Assembly: GCA_018336035.1 (NCBI GenBank)
Contig: JAGXRD010000085.1
Location: 1 to 64,000 of the forward strand
From: Alphaproteobacteria bacterium
Lineage (GTDB): Bacteria > Pseudomonadota > Alphaproteobacteria > Ferrovibrionales > Ferrovibrionaceae
Direction of reading: 5' to 3'
DNA length: 64,000 bases
Made by a program: the position numbers and the translations under genes. Positions 60,598 to 64,000 of this stretch are shown here, piece by piece. How positions within the stretch are numbered: the first letter of the stretch is position 1; each line of letters starts with the position of its first letter. A model generated the notes under the pieces. It ran no database searches, was not told where the DNA came from, and saw only the letters and a list, made by a program, of their open reading frames with translations.

Positions 60598-61404
60598 TCA
60601 GCGCGTGAGGATCAGCAGACGACCGGCATAGGACGCCGCCGTCGCGCCGGTTGCCGCCGCCAGCGCCGCGACCACCGCCGGCGGGTCGTCAAGCCGATAA
60701 CTGCCGGAGACCGGCAATGCAGCCAGATCGGCGTCGCGCACCCAGATCATGCCCGGCCAGTAGCGGTTGAGTTCGGCCAGCACCGCGCCCAGCGGCCGAT
60801 CGGTGAAGACCAGGCGGTTCTCGGCCCAGGCGAAGTCCGCCGGGGCCAGCGACTGCGGCTGCACGCGGCCAGCCATGACCCCCTGGCCTGCCTGCAGAAC
60901 CTGCCCGGCCTGGCCCGGCGCCGTCACCAGCACCTCGCCCGCGCGTACGGAAACCGCAGCGCCCCTGTCATCCCGCGCCACGGCGTAAACCGTGCCGAGT
61001 GCCTGCGCCGTCGTCTCCCCCGCTGCCACGGTAAAGGGGCGCGCCGTCTCGGGCTGCACATCGGCCAGCAAGGTTTCGCCTGCACCACTGAACTGCAGCA
61101 ACGCACCAACGCCCAGCAGCAGGATGGCCGCTGCGGCTGCACGATGGAGCCATCGCGCGCGCGGCGTAGCGATCTTCACGGGGCCAGCGAACAAGGCCGC
61201 CGTCAGGTCCGGATCCCGCCACAACGCCTCGATCTGCGCATATGCGGCGGCATGGGCCGGATCGGCGTCGCGCCAGCGTGCGAATGCCGCATGGGTTTCC
61301 GCGTCGGCCTCGCCGCGCAGCCGCGCGAACCAGTCGGCGGCTTCCTGTTGCAGGGCATCGTTGCGCGAAGGAGACATATCCATATGACGTGCGGGGCGGG
61401 TCAT
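60598..61404 (-). CDS. fecR: FecR-type anti-sigma regulator
   Basis: 268 residues from ATG 61404 (61383 possible). The cytoplasmic N-terminus has the DUF4880 pattern EAADWFARLRG and RWRDADPAHAAAYAQ. One membrane helix (about residues 84-104) and a periplasmic FecR domain with ETTAQALGTVYAV and VRAGEVLV follow. The C-terminus resembles an STN-like fold (LGAVLAELNRYW). It relays the receptor's signal to the sigma factor. It lies 14 bases behind fecI. Confidence 0.9.
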   Translation of the reverse strand: MTRPARHMDMSPSRNDALQQEAADWFARLRGEADAETHAAFARWRDADPAHAAAYAQIEALWRDPDLTAALFAGPVKIATPRARWLHRAAAAAILLLGVGALLQFSGAGETLLADVQPETARPFTVAAGETTAQALGTVYAVARDDRGAAVSVRAGEVLVTAPGQAGQVLQAGQGVMAGRVQPQSLAPADFAWAENRLVFTDRPLGAVLAELNRYWPGMIWVRDADLAALPVSGSYRLDDPPAVVAALAAATGATAASYAGRLLILTR

Positions 61405-61418
61405 ACCTGAAGCGGATA

Positions 61419-61955
61419 TCAAGCCGTATCGACGGAAAGACAGTGTTTCAGGGCCTGTGCCAGATCCTTGGCAATGGTGCGTTCGCTGACGCCGAAGCGG
61501 CGGCCGATCTCTGCGAGCGGCAGTCCGTGCAGACGATGCAGCACCAGCACCTGACGGGCACGCTCGGGCAGATCGGCCAAAGCCGCCTGGAAGCGGCGCA
61601 CGCGGTCGCGGTCCAGCATCTGCCTCTCCGGCGACGGCTCAGCGGCTGGCGCCGCTTCCACCGCTGCGTCCAGCGCGGCATCCGGCCGCGGATGCACCAG
61701 GGCGCGGACCTTCTGCTTACGCAGGTGATCGAAGGCCAGGTTACGGGCGGTCTGATAGAGGAAGGGCTGCAGGTGCTGCACGTCGCCGGCCTCGGCGGCC
61801 GCGGCAACCTTTACGAAGGCGTCCTGCGCCAGATCCTCGGCGATATGCCGATCACCGGTCAGCCGCGCGAGCAGCCGGATCAGCGTCTGGCGCTGGGCCG
61901 AAAAGATGGTCGCGAACTCGGTTCGCGCCGCGCCAGATGCAATCTCGTCCGCCAC
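61419..61955 (-). CDS. fecI: FecI-type ECF sigma factor
   Basis: 178 residues. Region 2 contains RLTGDRHIAEDLAQDAFVKV and region 4 contains LPERARQVLVLHRLHGLPLAEIG with the HTH SERTIAKDLAQAL. It should direct transcription of the receptor operon when siderophore is bound. The start is GTG 61955. Its ribosome site GGGGGC is the 3' arm of a hairpin (61959-61976). Confidence 0.92.
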   Translation of the reverse strand: MADEIASGAARTEFATIFSAQRQTLIRLLARLTGDRHIAEDLAQDAFVKVAAAAEAGDVQHLQPFLYQTARNLAFDHLRKQKVRALVHPRPDAALDAAVEAAPAAEPSPERQMLDRDRVRRFQAALADLPERARQVLVLHRLHGLPLAEIGRRFGVSERTIAKDLAQALKHCLSVDTA

Positions 61956-61958
61956 TCT

Positions 61959-61976
61959 GCCCCCAAATACGGGGGC
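61959..61976 (-). promoter_or_regulatory. Hairpin sequestering the fecI ribosome site
   Basis: GCCCCC (61959-61964) and GGGGGC (61971-61976) form a perfect 6-bp stem with a 6-base loop. On the minus strand the G-rich arm lies just before the GTG start and contains the only Shine-Dalgarno-like sequence. Confidence 0.5.
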
Positions 61977-62005
61977 AAATTATGATAATTGCGAACGATT
62001 CGCAA
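61975..62005. promoter_or_regulatory. Probable iron-regulator (Fur-type) operator of fecI
   Basis: Two overlapping palindromes: an imperfect one from GCAA to TTGC over TTATGATAA (61975-61992), and a perfect one TTGCGAA-CGA-TTCGCAA (61989-62005). TGATAATTGCGAACGATTCG resembles Fur boxes of the GATAAT/TTCGCAT type. It is 20-50 bases before the fecI start. Confidence 0.6.
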
Positions 62006-62028
62006 GTTCTCGGAAGGCCGTCTGCCGC

Positions 62029-62871
62029 TTACGCGCGATCCGCCAGGAACTCGGGCGGCAGGGCGGGCTTTTGCGGCGGCGTGCGCTGGCCGGGCTCGCG
62101 GCCGGCATTGATATCGCTCAGGCCCTCGAGAACCCTTTGATGGCACCAGGCGGCCAGGCCCTTGCGGGAGTTGAACTGGTCGATCGTGGCGGGCTGGTGG
62201 AATTCCACCACCGCCTCACAGGGACCGGCCTTGAGGAAGCGCCATAGATGCGGCACCAGATCCTCGTCGCCGACCCAGGCAAATAACGGCATCCAGCGCC
62301 GGCCGACCGGCATGTAATTCAGCTTGGCATAGCCGAGCGAGACCGGCTGCACGGTGAGTTGCTTGTCGCCGACCGGGCGTTCGGCAGCGGCAAAGAAGGC
62401 CGACTTGAAATTGTGGATGCGCAGGCCGTCCGACGAGGTGCCCTCGGGGAACAGGATCAGGCTGTCGCCGCTGGCCAGCCGCTCGATCATCTCGTCGCGA
62501 TGTTCCGCGGTGCGGTGACGCTTTTCGCGTTCGACAAAGACGGTGCGCTGCAGCCGCGCCAGCGTGCCGAAGAACGGCCAGGTGCCGACTTCCTGCTTGG
62601 CAATGAAGCTGACATTGGGCATCGCCGCCGACAGCACGACGATATCGAGCCAGGAGATGTGATTGCTGACGAACAGCGTGGGCGCGGCAGCCGAAGGCTC
62701 GCCCACCTTGCGCACCTTCACGCGCAGCAGCCAGGCCACCGTGCGGTGATAGAAATACGGCAGGCTGCGGCGCAGCGGCGAATTGAGCCGGAGCAGCAGC
62801 ATCTGCACGGGGATGAGCAGCATCGTCCAGACCAGGAAGACGCTGAGAGTGAATACGGCGCGGGCCGTCAT
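62029..62871 (-). CDS. 1-acyl-sn-glycerol-3-phosphate acyltransferase family protein
   Basis: 280 residues with N-terminal membrane helices. The acyltransferase motifs are SNHISWLDIVVL (HxxxxD type; about residues 69-80) and LFPEGTSSDGLRI. It should acylate a lysophospholipid-like acceptor at the inner membrane, as PlsC or an ornithine-lipid enzyme would. It is transcribed toward fecI but separated from it by the iron operator region. Confidence 0.85.
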   Translation of the reverse strand: MTARAVFTLSVFLVWTMLLIPVQMLLLRLNSPLRRSLPYFYHRTVAWLLRVKVRKVGEPSAAAPTLFVSNHISWLDIVVLSAAMPNVSFIAKQEVGTWPFFGTLARLQRTVFVEREKRHRTAEHRDEMIERLASGDSLILFPEGTSSDGLRIHNFKSAFFAAAERPVGDKQLTVQPVSLGYAKLNYMPVGRRWMPLFAWVGDEDLVPHLWRFLKAGPCEAVVEFHQPATIDQFNSRKGLAAWCHQRVLEGLSDINAGREPGQRTPPQKPALPPEFLADRA

Positions 62872-62929
62872 CGGAATTGGGCCGTTATGTCAAAAATGGA
62901 CGTGATACGCGGCAGGGCAGAGCAAGGCG

Positions 62930-63364
62930 TCAGGCCTTGCCCTTCTTGCCGTCCTTGTCGTCGAGCGGGACACCGAACAGTTCGAGCCGGTGATCGACCA
63001 GCTTGTAGCCCAGGCGGGCCGCGATGCGCTCCTGCAGCGCTTCCAGTTCGGGATCGTTGAATTCGATGATCTTGCCGCTGCGGGTGTCGATCAGGTGGTC
63101 GTGATGCGATTCCGGCATCTCTTCGTAGCGGGCGCGGCCATCGCCGAGATCGAGACGGCTGAGAATGCCGTTTTCCTCGAACATGCGCACCGTGCGGTAG
63201 ACCGTGGCAATCGAGATACGCGGATCGACCGCCACCGAACGGCGATGCAGCTCTTCCACATCGGGATGGTCGGTGCTGGAACTGAGGACGCGGGCGATCA
63301 CACGCCGCTGGTCCGTCATCCGCATGCCGAGTTGTTCGCAGAGTTGTTCGAGGCGGCTGCCCAT
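62930..63364 (-). CDS. fur: Fur-family iron regulator
   Basis: 144 residues. The winged helix reads MTDQRRVIARVL and ISIATVYRTVRMFEENGIL. The metal-binding segment is ESHHDHLIDTRSGKIIEF. It lacks the C-terminal CxxC structural zinc pair of E. coli Fur, as alphaproteobacterial Fur/Mur do. It does not show the Irr heme motif. It likely controls the nearby fecI operon; Mur-type manganese sensing is possible. Confidence 0.9.
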   Translation of the reverse strand: MGSRLEQLCEQLGMRMTDQRRVIARVLSSSTDHPDVEELHRRSVAVDPRISIATVYRTVRMFEENGILSRLDLGDGRARYEEMPESHHDHLIDTRSGKIIEFNDPELEALQERIAARLGYKLVDHRLELFGVPLDDKDGKKGKA

Positions 63365-63488
63365 GCGCCGAACGCCTTCTAATTAGATGAGAATCCCTGT
63401 CAGACTGACCGGGTATTTATAGCATGGCCCGCCGTCGGATGAAACGTGCAGGCGGCCTGCTTCAACAATGGGTTAACGGCAAAATGCC

Positions 63489-63911
63489 TTACCGGCCGCG
63501 GCGTCCCTTGCCCAGGCCGATCTTCTTGGCCAGCACCTGGCGGCGGATCGCATAGTTCGGCGCCACCATCGGGTAATCCGGCCCCAGGCCCCAGCGCTCG
63601 CGATACTGGTCCGGCGTCAGATTGTAATGGCTCATCAGATGTCGCTTCAGCATCTTCAGCTTCTTGCCGTCTTCCAGACAGACAATGTAGTCCGGCGTCA
63701 CCGATTTCTTCACCGGCACGGCCGGCGCCGGCCGATCGGCCGTACCTGCTGCGCTCTCGGACAGCTCGGCGCCGATGCCGGCCAGCGTGCCGTAGATCTG
63801 GCGGATCAGCGCGGGCAGCTCGGCAGCATCCAGCTTGTTGTTGGAAATATGTGCGGCGACGATCTCGGCCGTCAGCGCCAGCAATTCGGATCGGTCGGCG
63901 GCATCGGCCAT
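63489..63911 (-). CDS. mucR: MucR/Ros-family transcriptional regulator
   Basis: 140 residues from ATG 63911. The C-terminal domain has VCLEDGKKLKMLKRHLMSHY, then NLTPDQYRERWGLGPDYPMVAPNYA, the MucR signature. The zinc ligands read Cys-x2-Asp ... His ... His rather than Cys2His2, as in many MucR proteins. MucR binds AT-rich DNA broadly and silences surface and cell-cycle genes. Nothing is seen in the last 89 bases of the window. Confidence 0.9.
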   Translation of the reverse strand: MADAADRSELLALTAEIVAAHISNNKLDAAELPALIRQIYGTLAGIGAELSESAAGTADRPAPAVPVKKSVTPDYIVCLEDGKKLKMLKRHLMSHYNLTPDQYRERWGLGPDYPMVAPNYAIRRQVLAKKIGLGKGRRGR

Positions 63912-64000
63912 GATCTGGCTCCTGATTGCGGCAAATAAAACGTCTGGACGGGCGCAGTATACAGGGAGCGCATTCAGCAAAGCCAGCGAGGCACCACTGC

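Noticed and set aside
63365-63488. Fur autoregulatory box before fur
   Set aside because: A weak ATTCTCATCTAATTAGA-like stretch is present near 63380 but matches no box well enough to report.

Overview
This 64 kb window is GC-rich, almost fully coding chromosome from an alphaproteobacterium, most likely of the Rhodospirillales/Ferrovibrio type (the genus is a guess). The evidence is the gene content: a MucR-family regulator, an alphaproteobacterial-type Fur, napEFDABC, TRAP and tripartite-tricarboxylate (TTT) transporters, and the order rimP-nusA-ylxR-infB-rbfA-truB-rpsO-pnp. I see no rRNA, tRNA, CRISPR array, phage or insertion sequence.

Left part (1-22.3 kb): the 3' end of an epoxide hydrolase gene, a MaoC-like hydratase and a glutathione transferase (GST). 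Next comes a periplasmic nitrate reductase operon, napEFDABC, whose NapF lacks the middle two iron-sulfur clusters. It is followed by an alpha/beta hydrolase, accA (minus), purH with a GST, a cyclopropane-fatty-acid synthase and an UMF1-type MFS protein (minus). At 14.3-18.4 kb lies a compact four-gene unit: a single-domain globin, an alpha/beta hydrolase with alanine at the nucleophile position, an OmpR-type regulator and a soluble PAS-PAS hybrid kinase whose first PAS domain has a histidine where FixL binds heme. A DctPQM transporter with two tandem RidA genes follows.

Middle part (22.3-37.4 kb): a PuuR-like repressor diverges from a beta-alanine:pyruvate-type aminotransferase. Then come an ArsR/SRPBCC pair, a lone receiver protein, a carboxymuconolactone decarboxylase-like protein, a SleB-type cell wall hydrolase, an HCCA-isomerase-like protein and a dGTPase, all minus. 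On the plus strand are a 7-TM sensor kinase and a TctCBA transporter. A candidate CCUCC-rich small RNA with a strong terminator lies at about 33.95-34.05 kb. A thioesterase, a secreted protein with a possible MliC-like end, a periplasmic binding protein and a sulfotransferase follow.

Right part (37.4-64 kb), nearly all minus: the translation/RNA supercluster pnp, rpsO, truB, rbfA, infB, ylxR, nusA, rimP. Then a CbtA-like membrane protein, trmB, metK, an XRE regulator, lnt, corC, ybeY (with a Lys/Ala-rich tail), phoH and miaB. Beyond a 373-bp noncoding stretch that carries a helically phased CTT array lies an iron-uptake operon: fecI-fecR-TonB receptor with STN domain-PepSY protein, with operator-like palindromes at fecI. 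plsC-type acyltransferase, fur and mucR close the window. Several intergenic gaps carry a shared family of palindromic extragenic repeats.
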